NCBI RefSeq assembly: GCF_003315195.1
Contig: NZ_QNRV01000026.1
Span: forward strand, 1 to 42,434
DNA length: 42,434 bases
Reading direction: 5' to 3'
Source of the DNA: Sutterella wadsworthensis
GTDB taxonomy: Bacteria > Pseudomonadota > Gammaproteobacteria > Burkholderiales > Burkholderiaceae_F
Under the pieces are notes generated by a model that searched no databases, was not told the origin of the DNA, and was given only the letters and a program-made list of their open reading frames with translations. A program made the position numbers and the translations under genes. Positions 42,346 to 42,434 of the stretch are shown here, piece by piece (positions within the stretch are counted from its first letter, which is position 1; every line of letters begins with the position of its first letter).

Positions 42346-42368
42346 CTCCCGGAGACTAGCTCCGGGAG
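42346..42368. repeat. 9-bp inverted repeat at the break point of the flavoprotein
   Basis: CTCCCGGAG and CTCCGGGAG are exact reverse complements with a 5-nt spacer. Family-like coding sequence ends at or just before this dyad when read on the minus strand. Confidence 0.75.
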
Positions 42369-42415
42369 GTCCTGATCTGACGCAAAGTCGGCCTATTTAT
42401 TCTTCCTAATCCATT

Positions 42416-42434
42416 GTTTTTATTTAATAAAAAC
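42416..42434. repeat. Palindrome at the very end of the window
   Basis: GTTTTTATT and AATAAAAAC are exact reverse complements around one T, and the window stops at its last base. This may be a terminator, a mobile-element end or an assembly boundary. Confidence 0.7.

Overview
The window reads as a chromosomal piece of a Gram-negative betaproteobacterium, most likely a gut Sutterellaceae (Sutterella/Parasutterella-like). The basis is the protein families and their order, not a database match: a tig-clpP-clpX-lon-ppiD block, an alr-radA / lplT divergent pair, a membrane-bound formate dehydrogenase, Tat-exported flavin reductases and a periplasmic arylsulfate sulfotransferase. Genus is inference. 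No rRNA, CRISPR array, intact insertion sequence or prophage is visible.

Region 1 (1-9.7 kb, all minus strand) is a protein quality-control block transcribed tig, clpP, clpX, lon, then tRNA-Val and three identical tRNA-Asp genes, then ppiD. In E. coli hupB lies between lon and ppiD; here tRNAs sit there. A good sigma-32-type promoter lies just upstream of lon. Region 2 (9.8-12.5 kb) holds a small lipoprotein, tRNA-Leu(TAG), a perfect palindrome, a lone RelA/SpoT synthetase-domain protein and non-coding debris; it looks like a small accessory island at a tRNA gene. Region 3 (12.5-16.6 kb) has an arylsulfate sulfotransferase with a LysR regulator upstream, and a UreE-like protein whose C-terminal half is a tandem array of 16-residue Cys/His-rich units.

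Region 4 (16.7-25.7 kb) is housekeeping: radA, alr, divergent lplT (TTG start), and the SbcCD nuclease. Region 5 (25.9-32.9 kb) is a formate respiration module on the minus strand: the catalytic subunit (Tat signal, cysteine at the selenocysteine position), the four-cluster Fe-S subunit and the cytochrome b subunit form one operon, followed by the maturation genes fdhE-fdhD. A perfect FNR-type box lies in the large intergenic region upstream, which is shared with a divergent Tat-exported flavoprotein.

Region 6 (33.5-42.4 kb) pairs that flavoprotein with a DAACS-family symporter having Glu where acidic-substrate relatives have Arg, then a possible 60-residue membrane protein, a gamma-glutamyltransferase without a signal peptide, a Tat-exported PLP aminotransferase, a Crp/Fnr-family regulator, and a flavin reductase that lacks its signal peptide and FAD-binding N-terminus at the right edge. 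The overall picture is an anaerobically respiring gut bacterium using formate as electron donor and exported flavin reductases as terminal enzymes. The most unusual items are the repeat-bearing UreE-like protein, the lone alarmone-synthetase-like gene at tRNA-Leu, the exported aminotransferase, and the broken flavoprotein bounded by inverted repeats.
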